This document shows positions 54,218 through 63,275 of a stretch of 64,000 nt of DNA, piece after piece; positions within the stretch are counted from its first letter, which is position 1; every line of letters begins with the position of its first letter. Location: the NCBI RefSeq assembly GCF_000429165.1, contig NZ_AUBI01000009.1, positions 1-64,000 of the forward strand, in the 5' to 3' direction. A model generated the notes under the pieces. The model did no database searches, was not told where the DNA came from, and saw nothing but the letters and a program-made list of their open reading frames with translations. Origin of the DNA: Acetobacter nitrogenifigens DSM 23921 = NBRC 105050 (GTDB lineage Bacteria; Pseudomonadota; Alphaproteobacteria; Acetobacterales; Acetobacteraceae). A program made the translations under genes and the position numbers.

Positions 54218-56551
54218 TTATAGATGCCACGCCAGCGTCATCCCGATGAGACGCGGTGGAACAAGATAATACTGATCGAAGATGCCCCCTCCACCTGAAT
54301 ACCCCATGGTGACGCCCCGGGAACTGGTTAGGTTTTTCACGTATATCGAGAGAACGCTGTGACCGAGTGACGTAGGCAAGTCGCCGGACAGGCGCAAATC
54401 CAGTGTGTTGTAATTACCCATCTTCATTGCGCTACCAAACATCACCGGGGCGGATCCCTGATAGTGGTGCATGATCGAAAAAACTGGTCGCATAAAAAGT
54501 GTTTTCGCCTGATAGCTCAGAGTCTCACTGAATTGCCATTTCGGGCTGGCCGCCAGTTGTGTTCCCTTGTTCAAGACCACGCCGTTTCCAAGGTTCACAG
54601 CCTCGGTCATGTGAGCGTCCGTATATGTGGCGTTTGACTGCAACGTCAGCCCCGGAAGAGGCGTCACCCATGTGCCCGCAAATTCAAAACCGCGACTTGT
54701 AGCGCGACCCACGTTGGCCTCATACCCGACCCCGTCAGGGCGGGCGAGTTTCGCCTGAAGATTTCTCCAGTCTATATAATAAAGCGTTGGCTCCAGAATC
54801 AGGTGACCTCGAAAGAAATTCAGCCTTGCGCCTACCTCATAATTCTTGAGGCTGTCGGACTTCGTTTCGCGAGGCGTGGGATATTGGGCGCTCACCGGGT
54901 TGGTATTGGGGGCGCCAAACCGGTATCCTTCCGAAAATTGAAAATACGCCATGATATGCCTGCCGGGCTCGTACTTGAACGCGAATTTTGGCAAGGCGCT
55001 GGTTTGTGAAGAGCGTCCAGACGAATAATTGAAGAGGCTGCCATAGGCCAGATATGACCCCAGCCCCCCGACTTCCGCGGATGATTTTTCGGACATTCCG
55101 AACACACGCGCACCTCCGGTCAACGTAAAATCATGTAGGAATTTGTATGATATTTCTCCAAAAATTGACTTTTCTACTCCGTTATAATTCACATCGTAGG
55201 GCTGCCAGACATCGCCGCCAGGCGCCAACTGACTGGCCAACTCCGATCCATACATAGAAGCGAGGTAATCGCCGCTCCCCGCAGTCGAAAGCGGGCTATT
55301 CACACGCTTCCATGTCTCGTAATACGCGGCTCCGATCAACCAGGACAACGGCCCCTGCCCCTTGGAAGTCAGGCGCAATTCATAGTACATGGACTTCCCG
55401 TCGACGCTCTGCCTGTCAATCGTCGGAGCTTTGATCGTCGGGAACAGAGCGCCGTAATATCGGGTATAGTCCCACGACGCGGACTGCCCTTTCCTCAGGA
55501 AAGCGCCAATCGCCGTTAACGATGCAAAGCCCAAGTCCTGATCCAGTCGTAACTCGTGCATCTGCGTCTGCGTACGAACCGGCTCCAGCGTCGCCACTTT
55601 CTTCGTGTATGCGCCATAGACCTCCGACATTGAATATGGGTCATCGGATACGTCAGTGCTCTGCCCGAGATAGGTATAAGCAAGCTTCGTTCCGTCCGTC
55701 GGCGTAAATACTACGCTGACCCGGGCGTTACGCGTATATGTCGTGTTGGTGTTTTTCCCGATGCCAAGATTCGTGATGTATCCGGGATCTTGTCGATAAT
55801 CGAGCACCCCCCTAACCGCCAACCTTCCTTTGATGATCGGGATGTTAACCATTCCCTTTTCACCATAACCCACTTCGTGCCCGGGCATCCCAACGATAGA
55901 CGTTTCCCCGGCGGCATCCCATTTTGTTACGTTCGCCTGATTCGGAATGTAATCAATTGCGCCGCCCAACGTCGCCGATCCGAATAGCGTACTTTGCGGC
56001 CCTTTGAGAGCTTCGATGCGAGCCACATCAAACGTGTCTATATCAGGGACGGAAACTGCGAACCCCGGATCGGTCAAAGGTATGTCGTTCAGAAAATACC
56101 CCGTCGTTCCTTGACCCTGATCAATTCCAGCTGTCGTCGCCACACCGCGAAAAGTAATCGCCGAATATCCGGGGATGGAAGCGGATAATGTGGCCCCGGG
56201 TATCTGCGAAATATAATCCTGAAAAGCTTGCGCCCCTCTGGCTTCGAGGCTGGCGCCCGTAAGGACGGTGACTGAATTAGCGACGTCATGTGTCGATTGA
56301 CGCCGTCGCGACGCGGATATGGTAATTGCTTCCGGGCTTCCTTCAGCAGAATACACGGCATCAGTTTTTTTGATGTTTTTTATCTGCTTTGAAGAACTTG
56401 CTGTTTGGCCTGTTTTTCGACCTCCAGCAGCGTTCACTGCACCCTGTGCGCGAGCACCGGCAGGGTGAAGATACGCCAGACTGCAAAACGAGCTGACAAG
56501 AAGGAGGCTACGCTTCCTCCATTTTTTTGATTGCATAAGGTGATAAAACAT
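54218..56551 (-). CDS. TonB-dependent receptor of the peptide-hydrolase locus
   Basis: An outer-membrane receptor of 777 residues. It has a signal peptide (RSLLLVSSFCSLAYLHPAGARAQ) and the plug domain (VANSVTVLTGASLEARGAQAFQDYISQIPGA, ITFRGVATTAGIDQGQGTTGYFLNDIPL, RIEALKGPQSTLFGSATLGGAIDYI). The barrel has FSEGYRFGAPN, and the C-terminus is LIGMTLAWHL. It resembles the large receptor group for non-siderophore organic molecules (FyuA/Suc/BtuB-like). ATG 56551 follows GTGGAAATAAAA. It is the last gene after the M81 and S12 genes on the same strand, so its ligand should be their substrate. Confidence 0.9.
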   Translation of the reverse strand: MFYHLMQSKKWRKRSLLLVSSFCSLAYLHPAGARAQGAVNAAGGRKTGQTASSSKQIKNIKKTDAVYSAEGSPEAITISASRRRQSTHDVANSVTVLTGASLEARGAQAFQDYISQIPGATLSASIPGYSAITFRGVATTAGIDQGQGTTGYFLNDIPLTDPGFAVSVPDIDTFDVARIEALKGPQSTLFGSATLGGAIDYIPNQANVTKWDAAGETSIVGMPGHEVGYGEKGMVNIPIIKGRLAVRGVLDYRQDPGYITNLGIGKNTNTTYTRNARVSVVFTPTDGTKLAYTYLGQSTDVSDDPYSMSEVYGAYTKKVATLEPVRTQTQMHELRLDQDLGFASLTAIGAFLRKGQSASWDYTRYYGALFPTIKAPTIDRQSVDGKSMYYELRLTSKGQGPLSWLIGAAYYETWKRVNSPLSTAGSGDYLASMYGSELASQLAPGGDVWQPYDVNYNGVEKSIFGEISYKFLHDFTLTGGARVFGMSEKSSAEVGGLGSYLAYGSLFNYSSGRSSQTSALPKFAFKYEPGRHIMAYFQFSEGYRFGAPNTNPVSAQYPTPRETKSDSLKNYEVGARLNFFRGHLILEPTLYYIDWRNLQAKLARPDGVGYEANVGRATSRGFEFAGTWVTPLPGLTLQSNATYTDAHMTEAVNLGNGVVLNKGTQLAASPKWQFSETLSYQAKTLFMRPVFSIMHHYQGSAPVMFGSAMKMGNYNTLDLRLSGDLPTSLGHSVLSIYVKNLTSSRGVTMGYSGGGGIFDQYYLVPPRLIGMTLAWHL

Positions 56552-56699
56552 TTTTATTTCCACATCCCGCCGCGAACGTCGCACTTTCTCGAACCTGCTA
56601 TCGTTACAAAACTCTACCGCCGAGGAATTTGAGATAAAAATTTCTTATTCAAAAAAAAATTTTTCTATTACAAGAATTTCAATTTCGTGATTACGTCGA

Positions 56700-58220
56700 T
56701 CAATTCTCAATGACATGATCAAGGCCCAATGGATCGAGCACTCTTGGATAAAAATCTTCATCTCTCTCCCTGAATTGAAAATCACGAAAATTCATATCAA
56801 GGGCTCCCGGCGTCGCCACGTAAAATATTTTCTCTGAAAATTTTGAAAAATCCGCCTCAAAGTGTCGGCCTGATTTTAGGCCAATAAGCCTTTTCCCAGA
56901 CACATCCAATCCAATATTAAGAAACAAACTCTCTGTATAAACCTGACTTCTTTCGGAAATAACGAGAACGTCAATGCCGTCAACATAGAGCCACGCTGCC
57001 GCTCCTGCGGATATAGACGTTCCATCGAGGCCTACCTGTCTAAGATCGGAAGATATTTCCCGCACTTCAACTTTATCAAGGTCAAGAGGAAGACCAGAAG
57101 ATAAGCCGATCTTGCCGCCAATCCGCAAGGGAAGGATCGCACCGCGCCCAGCTTCAATACACGTTTTCACGACTACGGGATCATAGACAGCGCCAAATAC
57201 ACAATCCGTCGCGCCGAATTCCATAAACGATCGCAATAAATACATGGAATCACCAGGGGACCCGCCACCCGGGTTATCACCCTGATCCGCGATGATCCAT
57301 GGCCCATGTGACGGCCGTTCAGAAGAATCTCGAAGAATACACTTCAGATCGTAGGGTTTCTTACAAAAAGCACGTCTGAGTTTGTAAAATCTTTCTCCAG
57401 ATTTTCTGGCTATCTCTTCGGCGCAACTCAGGTCTCCATCCGAATACGCGAGTACCTGCGCACCGGTAAACGGCGTATCTCCCCACGGAAACCCGTGAAC
57501 GAGGCTAATGGAAAGACATTTAATTTGCGCTTCGAGCGACCGCAATTCATCCGTAAATACACGCATATCCCTATCAGACGTCGGAAACAAACCGATCATC
57601 TGACAATTGTATCGTGCTCCAACCGGATGAATGTCACCACGCGCAATCTTTATGCAGGCGTCATATAACTCGGACAGGCGTGAAAGAGTGTCCGTATGCG
57701 GATACTCCCTAAGAAACATCATGATAGATGAATTCTCTATCATGACGTCCGTCAGATGCGCATGAGGATCAAGTAAGACGCCTATGCAAACGTTTCCGCC
57801 CACCGCATTTCTCAAGCGCGCAAGAAAATTTCCTTCGCAATCGAAGCAGGTGGTAGAAACCATCGCACCATGTAACCACAAAATGACGACGTCATATGGG
57901 CCGGTTTCCACTATAGACCGAATCAATTGTCCACTGAGAGTCTCCCAAACATGATCGAGAGTTGGTCCACCTGGGAGCGCCTGCGCCATCAGGCCGAAAG
58001 AAATACGATGACCGTCTTGTTGTGCTTTTTCACCAAGAAGTTCAAAAAATGGCTCTCCACGCGTGTCGCTCAAATCAACCTGAAGGTTATTCCGGGAAAA
58101 ACCGCTCATTGTCTCAAACGCAGACCAACTCGTTGGAATTGGCGACGACGTGTTGGTTTCAGTGCCTATCCCACCACAGAAAATTCGTAACGCCGATTCG
58201 GCCCGAGCATGGTCATTCAT
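56700..58220 (-). CDS. M81 family metallopeptidase, MlrC-like
   Basis: A 506-residue protein of the M81 family, whose founder MlrC (microcystinase C) cleaves linear peptides with unusual residues. IFCGGIGTETNTSSP holds the conserved ETNT with a probable metal ligand. LWLHGAMVSTTCFDCEG, GVLLDPHAHLTDVM and REYPHTDTLSR supply His and Asp ligands. IADQGDNPGGGSPGD is another family hallmark. There is no signal peptide, so it acts in the cytoplasm. AAGGA precedes ATG 58220. It lies between the S12 hydrolase and the TonB receptor. The AT-rich composition differs from the core genes. Substrate unproven. Confidence 0.88.
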   Translation of the reverse strand: MNDHARAESALRIFCGGIGTETNTSSPIPTSWSAFETMSGFSRNNLQVDLSDTRGEPFFELLGEKAQQDGHRISFGLMAQALPGGPTLDHVWETLSGQLIRSIVETGPYDVVILWLHGAMVSTTCFDCEGNFLARLRNAVGGNVCIGVLLDPHAHLTDVMIENSSIMMFLREYPHTDTLSRLSELYDACIKIARGDIHPVGARYNCQMIGLFPTSDRDMRVFTDELRSLEAQIKCLSISLVHGFPWGDTPFTGAQVLAYSDGDLSCAEEIARKSGERFYKLRRAFCKKPYDLKCILRDSSERPSHGPWIIADQGDNPGGGSPGDSMYLLRSFMEFGATDCVFGAVYDPVVVKTCIEAGRGAILPLRIGGKIGLSSGLPLDLDKVEVREISSDLRQVGLDGTSISAGAAAWLYVDGIDVLVISERSQVYTESLFLNIGLDVSGKRLIGLKSGRHFEADFSKFSEKIFYVATPGALDMNFRDFQFRERDEDFYPRVLDPLGLDHVIEN

Positions 58221-58319
58221 AAAAAAAATCCTTAAAAATTCAAAACTTTGACCACACTGACATGATTAGAAACGACGTTCTTCGCTCCGATGACCTAAAC
58301 GGAGCGGCCTTCTCACTTT

Positions 58320-59861
58320 CTATTGTCGTTTGAAATGCAGTCTGGCTGTACGCCCACTACTCATAAGAATTCCTGATTCACTTACTTCTAATGTTACAAG
58401 CATTGGAAAAAATGATTGTGTTGTGGCCATCCAGATATCAGACCCAATCTGCTCCAACGTATAATCCTGGCTACCGTTGACCCCGGAAACTCGCATTACA
58501 TTACCGTTTATAAACGCAAAAAGTTCTGAAATTTCTGATTTATATTCCCCAAACAATTCTTTTTTCTCGCTGTGAGAAGCCGGAGGATGAACTCGCTCCA
58601 GGCGATCAGTCCGTTCGAATTCGATTGCATTTAACGTCTCGAAATCCGGCCCGTCCGGCATCACCCGGATATCAGTGGGCATGATCGAAACAGAATACGC
58701 CCCAGATCGGTCACGCTTAGCGGGGAGCGTCATTCCATTTATCATCATAAATGGATTTCCATTATTCTCAGAAATTTTTAAAACACGACCACTGTTCTTC
58801 GAATAATACGTTCCTGTAGCAACTGCTCCAACAGTATCCTGCTGTATGACCGGCAAATCCGCAACACAACTGTCGATAATAGCATCCACCAGGTTATAAA
58901 GATCAAGTGCGTTCCGTCCATTACTAATGACTATAACGTCAAGGTCGCAATCGACCACTTTCAGCATCTGGCACGATCCACCTATGACCCCGCCTGCGTG
59001 ATGTACCGTGGACAGACCGCGATATGTGCCCATCATCAATCCCAGGCCGTAGCCGTGACTCGCGGCAGGCGTCCGCATCTCCGCCCAGCTTTCTGCGGAA
59101 CCCACGCGCGGCGTGCTCATATGCGCAAGCCAGCGCAGCATATCATCCACTGTCGAGACAATGCCGCCCTCGCCCCCGACAGGCGCACCCATCACGCCAC
59201 GGCGCCATCCACCCGACAAATCGGGCACGTGAAGCGTCGCGCTATTTGGAACAAGGTCCGTGTCCAAAGGGCGCAGCATTGTGTCGACCATACCGACAGG
59301 CAAAAAAATGCGCTCACGCAGAAACTCGCCAAGCGGAGCGCCGCTCAGTCGCTCGATGATCATGCTCAGCAGAACGTAACCACCGTTATTATAACTCCAT
59401 CCATTCCCTGGAAGAAAATTGACGCTCTTTGTTTGGCAGAGCATTTTGAACTGCTCGTCTGCGGCGATCGGCGCGCTTGGCGGCGCGGATAGCATCAAGA
59501 TATCAAGACTGTCGCGCATGCCGCTGGTGTGCGCCATCAATTGACGGATGGTCATATCGTCCGCCCAAGCCGGCAACTCTGGCAGCACCAGTCTCGGACT
59601 ATCGTCCAACGACAGAAGGCCGTCCTCTTTCAGCAACATCAACGCCAGAACGCAAAAGTGTTTTGAGGTCGAGCCTATGCGCATTCTGATCGAGGGCGAC
59701 AGGGCCGTCGATGTTTCGATTGAAGCAAGACCCACGCCGCGACGATAGACCGGCCTGCCCTTCAATCCGACGCCTACGGCGAAACCAGGGGCACTGGTGC
59801 TGTCAAATGGCGCAAGCAGTCCATCCAGTTTATCGACGTCGATGTGAACCTGATGTGCCAC
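58320..59861 (-). CDS. S12 serine hydrolase, D-aminopeptidase/MlrB-like
   Basis: A 513-residue protein of the beta-lactamase/DD-peptidase fold. GSTSKHFCVLALMLL carries SxxK, SYNNGGYVLLSMIIERLSG the YxN motif, and VHHAGGVIGGS the third (HxG) motif. After about residue 330 two beta-rich domains follow, as in the three-domain D-aminopeptidase of Ochrobactrum (about 520 residues); MlrB is also in this class. No signal peptide is seen. The start is the GTG at 59861 with AAAGGAG upstream. It is first of the minus-strand row, 270 bases from the divergent TetR gene. A peptide containing D- or otherwise unusual residues is the likely substrate. Confidence 0.88.
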   Translation of the reverse strand: MAHQVHIDVDKLDGLLAPFDSTSAPGFAVGVGLKGRPVYRRGVGLASIETSTALSPSIRMRIGSTSKHFCVLALMLLKEDGLLSLDDSPRLVLPELPAWADDMTIRQLMAHTSGMRDSLDILMLSAPPSAPIAADEQFKMLCQTKSVNFLPGNGWSYNNGGYVLLSMIIERLSGAPLGEFLRERIFLPVGMVDTMLRPLDTDLVPNSATLHVPDLSGGWRRGVMGAPVGGEGGIVSTVDDMLRWLAHMSTPRVGSAESWAEMRTPAASHGYGLGLMMGTYRGLSTVHHAGGVIGGSCQMLKVVDCDLDVIVISNGRNALDLYNLVDAIIDSCVADLPVIQQDTVGAVATGTYYSKNSGRVLKISENNGNPFMMINGMTLPAKRDRSGAYSVSIMPTDIRVMPDGPDFETLNAIEFERTDRLERVHPPASHSEKKELFGEYKSEISELFAFINGNVMRVSGVNGSQDYTLEQIGSDIWMATTQSFFPMLVTLEVSESGILMSSGRTARLHFKRQ

Positions 59862-60044
59862 GAGAATTTAAACTCCTTTGACGCCTCTAAACCGCAATCT
59901 GGACACGCTCGCCAAACGCACATCTTCAACTGGAGAAGTTCGACAATCGAATTTTGCTCGTCGCCGTTACGTGAGCGCGGGACATGTGTGGACGGCCGAT
60001 ATTGCAGGAACAGGCTCCCGCATATTTCGCTCCCGTCATAAAAA

Positions 60045-60119
60045 AACGAATACTCGTTCTTTTATTGCAATGTCAACAGACTTGTGCGGATGCGCGAATC
60101 GACATACCGAATGCTCGTT
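60045..60119. promoter_or_regulatory. Two matching palindromes, probable TetR operators
   Basis: AACGAATACTCGTT at 60045-60058 and ACCGAATGCTCGTT at 60106-60119 are near-identical imperfect palindromes, 61 bases apart, differing at two positions. They lie between the S12 hydrolase start and the TetR start, and the second ends 13 bases before the TetR ATG. This is where a TetR-type repressor would bind to control both directions. Confidence 0.65.
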
Positions 60120-60132
60120 TGCAGGAGTCCAT

Positions 60133-60714
60133 ATGCCGAAAAGAGACGACGCGCACATGCTGGCGCAACGCGAACGCATATTGCGCTCTGTGATCGAGTG
60201 CATCGCACAGAAGGGCGTGGATCGAACCTCCATCAGCGACATATGCCGGCGAGCAGGCATGAGCACCGGCGCTCTTTATGTCCACTTTGCAAACAAGGAC
60301 GAGATTATCGCTGAGGCGCTTCGCTACGGGAGTCCTCTGGAGGATGCGTTTCCAGCACGATGGCTGGACATCGTCGCCCTGCTGTCGTCCGTCGAAAACC
60401 AGATGGGCTTCGACATCCTGACGGTCGTGCGTAGCCGCCTGCACCTGCACGCGGAGAGCGTGCACCCCGGCACGCTTCACGACACGCTTCGCCCGATCCT
60501 TCAGAACACCATGGAGATTTTTACTGCACGATTGCAACAGCTTTCTGACCGGAATGAGATTCGGCTGCGCATGACTGCTGAACAAACTGCACGAAGCATC
60601 CTCGCTTTTCTGGACGGGATGTTCTGGATCACACTTGCGACTGATCAGCCACTGGACGCCCTGCGCCCGCAATTAAAGGAGGGTATCGACTGTTTTGTGG
60701 AGCCACTTTCCTGA
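60133..60714 (+). CDS. TetR-family transcriptional regulator
   Basis: A 193-residue repressor. The N-terminal helix-turn-helix reads ILRSVIECIAQKGVDRTSISDICRRAGMSTGALYVHFANKDEIIAEAL, the TetR signature. The C-terminal helical domain binds an unknown ligand. ATG 60133 follows GGAG; longer starts would include an implausible N-terminal extension over the operators. It is divergent from the S12-M81-receptor genes and should repress them and itself until the imported ligand appears. Confidence 0.92.
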   Translation: MPKRDDAHMLAQRERILRSVIECIAQKGVDRTSISDICRRAGMSTGALYVHFANKDEIIAEALRYGSPLEDAFPARWLDIVALLSSVENQMGFDILTVVRSRLHLHAESVHPGTLHDTLRPILQNTMEIFTARLQQLSDRNEIRLRMTAEQTARSILAFLDGMFWITLATDQPLDALRPQLKEGIDCFVEPLS

Positions 60715-60885
60715 AATTCGCCGCGCCTTTTCAGCGCAATGCGCGCCCGGCATCTGCTCAAACTATCGTCTTCTGCTTCGACTATTTTATCGTGTGACTT
60801 ACGCCACCTTCACTGAGCCCGTTCAGCGAAGACCGGCCGTCCAGCTACACGCCGACACGTTCGCATTTTTTCGGAGACATCTTTC

Positions 60886-61455
60886 ATGACCACCACCCCC
60901 TCGCTCCATTTCGTCACACTCATCGGCAGCCTCCGCAAGACATCGATCAACGCCGCTGTCGCTCGCGCTCTTCCGGCCCTCGCGCCGGAAGGCGTGTCGA
61001 TCAGCGCTCTGGGCTCCGTTGGCGCGTTCCCGCTATATGATCAGGATTTGCAGGAGCAGGGTTTCCCGGCTCCCGTGCTGGCCATGGCGGAACAGATCCG
61101 CGCTGCGGACGGCGTGATCATCGTCACGCCGGAGTATAACTACTCCGTGCCGGGCGCGCTAAAGAACGCCATTGACTGGCTTTCACGCGTTTCGCCGCAG
61201 CCGCTGGCGGGCAAGCCTGTGGCGATCCAGACGGCGTCACCCGGCGCTATCGGCGGAGCGCGGGCGCAGTATCACCTCCGCCAGAGCCTCGTGTTTCTCG
61301 ACGCGTTCGTACTGAACAAGCCGGAAGCGATGATCGGGCTGGCGGGCTCCAAGGTGAATGCGGAGACACTGGAGTTGAGTGACAGCGGAACGCGCGAATT
61401 CCTGTCGCGCCAGATTGAGGCTCTCGCGGCTTTGGCGCGGAAAGTAAAAGACTGA
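60886..61455 (+). CDS. NAD(P)H-dependent FMN reductase
   Basis: A 189-residue flavodoxin-like reductase. LIGSLRKTSINAAVARAL is the FMN phosphate-binding motif (GSxRxxSxN). VIIVTPEYNYSVPGALKNAIDWLSR is the family signature shared with ChrR and azoreductase-like quinone reductases. It probably reduces quinones, azo compounds or metal ions by two electrons. It follows the TetR gene by 170 bases but need not be linked to that locus. Confidence 0.92.
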   Translation: MTTTPSLHFVTLIGSLRKTSINAAVARALPALAPEGVSISALGSVGAFPLYDQDLQEQGFPAPVLAMAEQIRAADGVIIVTPEYNYSVPGALKNAIDWLSRVSPQPLAGKPVAIQTASPGAIGGARAQYHLRQSLVFLDAFVLNKPEAMIGLAGSKVNAETLELSDSGTREFLSRQIEALAALARKVKD

Positions 61456-61543
61456 GATTCCGGAAAGCCGGGATTCAGGGCTTTTCCGCCAAACACGGAA
61501 ACCTTGGAAAAGCTTCAGGTTCTTACTTTATCGAGCACCCTCA

Positions 61544-61571
61544 CCCATTCAAATGACACCGTTTGAATGGG
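61544..61571. terminator. Hairpin between convergent reductase and permease genes
   Basis: CCCATTCAAA pairs perfectly with TTTGAATGGG (10 bp) around an 8-base loop. It sits between two converging genes and may stop transcription from both sides, though neither side has a long T-run. Confidence 0.5.
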
Positions 61572-61611
61572 ATTTGCTCCGGCCTCGCGCCGCCCACAAC
61601 CAGAGCGCGCC

Positions 61612-63069
61612 TCAGCGCGGAGCGAGCACGCTGCGACTGCGGCTGTATCCGAAATAGATCGCGAACCCGATCAGCAACCACACGACAAGCCGGATCCACG
61701 TCAGACTGTCCAGAGAAGCCATAACCGCAAGGCAGCTCAAAACGCCAAGCACCGGCACGGTCACGCCGCCCGGAATACGGAAACGACGTTCTCGGTCCGG
61801 TTGAGTCCGGCGCAGGACCAGCACCCCGATGCAGACAATGGTGAACGCCAGCAAGGTGCCGATGGACGTCATGTGCCCGAGTTCCGAGATCGGCAGGAAC
61901 GCGGCCAGAACGCCAGTCACCAGCATAAAGAACAGGTTTGACAGCCACGGCGTGCGGAAGCGGGCATGGGTGCGGGCGAAGAACGACGGCAGCAGCCCGT
62001 CGCTCGCCATTGCGTAAAACACGCGGCTCTGACCGAGCAGCAGAACCAGCATGACTGATGTGAAGCCGCAGATAATGCCCAGTTTCACCGCCGTCTTGAG
62101 CCATCCGAACGGCGTATGGTCGATCGCGGTCGCGACCGGGGCGGCGTCGCCGAGCATGTCGTGGTAATTCACCATTCCGGTCAGGACGAGCGAAAAGGCC
62201 ATATAGACCGTCACACAGACCAGCAGGCTGCCGATGATGCCGATCGGCATGTCCCGCGCGGGGTTGCGGGCCTCCTGCGCCGTCGTGGAAACGGCGTCAA
62301 AACCGATATAGGCGAAAAAGATCGTGCCAGCGGCCCTCATCACGCCGGAGAATCCGAAATGCCCGAACGTTCCGTCGTTGGGCGGGATGAACGGGTGATA
62401 GTTGGTCGTATGCACGTAGGGCAGACCAAAGCCGATGACCGCGGCGATAACGGTCAGCTTGATCGCGACGATGACGGCGTTGACCTTCGCGGAATCCGAA
62501 ACGCCGCGGATCAGAAGCATCGTGATGGCGACGATGGCGAACACGGCAGGCAGATTGGCGATGCCCGTAGCCTCCGCGCCAGACGCCAGACGCACGGTTT
62601 CGAACGGGGAAGCTGTCAGCCTCTCCGGCAGCGAGACGCCCCAGTCGGCCAGCAGGGAAACGACGTACCGCGACCAGCTGACCGAGACGGTGGCGGAGCC
62701 AACGGCGTATTCGAGCACCAGATCCCAGCCGATAATCCAGGCGACGAACTCGCCCAAGGAGACATAGGCGAAACTGTAAGCGCTGCCTGCGGCCGGGATC
62801 ATGCTCGCCAGCTCGCTATAGCAGAGCCCGGCGAAACCGCAGGCGACGGCCGCGATCAGGTAGGACAGCACGACCGCCGGTCCTGCGTTCTCGGAGGCGG
62901 CGATGCCGGTCAGCGAGAACAGTCCCGCACCAATGATGGCGCCGACGCCCAGAGCTACGAGATTACCAGCCCCCAGAACCCGCTTGAGTCCCGTCTCCTC
63001 GGCCGCCGCGTTGATGGGCTTGAGGCGAAACAGGGAAGTTGAGGCCGGTCGCCTCTCCGTCTGCGACAT
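61612..63069 (-). CDS. APC-family amino-acid permease
   Basis: A 485-residue inner-membrane transporter with about 12 segments. GAGNLVALGVGAIIGAGLFSLTGIAA is the first-helix substrate/ion site of the APC superfamily, here of the cationic amino-acid (CAT) type. IFFAYIGFDAVSTTAQEARNPARDMPIGI is a CAT-group hallmark. ATG 63069 follows CCGGAGACACAA. The substrate is some amino acid. It is divergent from glyA. It could serve the peptide locus upstream by handling released amino acids, but nothing in the sequence shows that. Confidence 0.92.
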   Translation of the reverse strand: MSQTERRPASTSLFRLKPINAAAEETGLKRVLGAGNLVALGVGAIIGAGLFSLTGIAASENAGPAVVLSYLIAAVACGFAGLCYSELASMIPAAGSAYSFAYVSLGEFVAWIIGWDLVLEYAVGSATVSVSWSRYVVSLLADWGVSLPERLTASPFETVRLASGAEATGIANLPAVFAIVAITMLLIRGVSDSAKVNAVIVAIKLTVIAAVIGFGLPYVHTTNYHPFIPPNDGTFGHFGFSGVMRAAGTIFFAYIGFDAVSTTAQEARNPARDMPIGIIGSLLVCVTVYMAFSLVLTGMVNYHDMLGDAAPVATAIDHTPFGWLKTAVKLGIICGFTSVMLVLLLGQSRVFYAMASDGLLPSFFARTHARFRTPWLSNLFFMLVTGVLAAFLPISELGHMTSIGTLLAFTIVCIGVLVLRRTQPDRERRFRIPGGVTVPVLGVLSCLAVMASLDSLTWIRLVVWLLIGFAIYFGYSRSRSVLAPR

Positions 63070-63275
63070 GAAGTTGTGTCTCCGGGTTCTGTCTTCTGAA
63101 CGTGGATAGCCGTTGCGGCGCGGGCTGTCGCGGGGTACGTCTCCGCCCGAAGCATGTGGCCTTGGGCTCGCCAAGGCGGTATGAGCGGGGCTGTTACGGT
63201 CCCGTCGCCGGTTCAGCGGTCTGGTGGCGGGTTTAGCCGGTTGCGTGGCTGGCGGTCGAAAAAAGGATTTCAAAG

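Noticed and set aside
63070..63275. Riboswitch upstream of glyA
   Set aside because: The spacer is GC-rich with some pairing potential, but no conserved glycine, SAM or tetrahydrofolate riboswitch core was found by eye.
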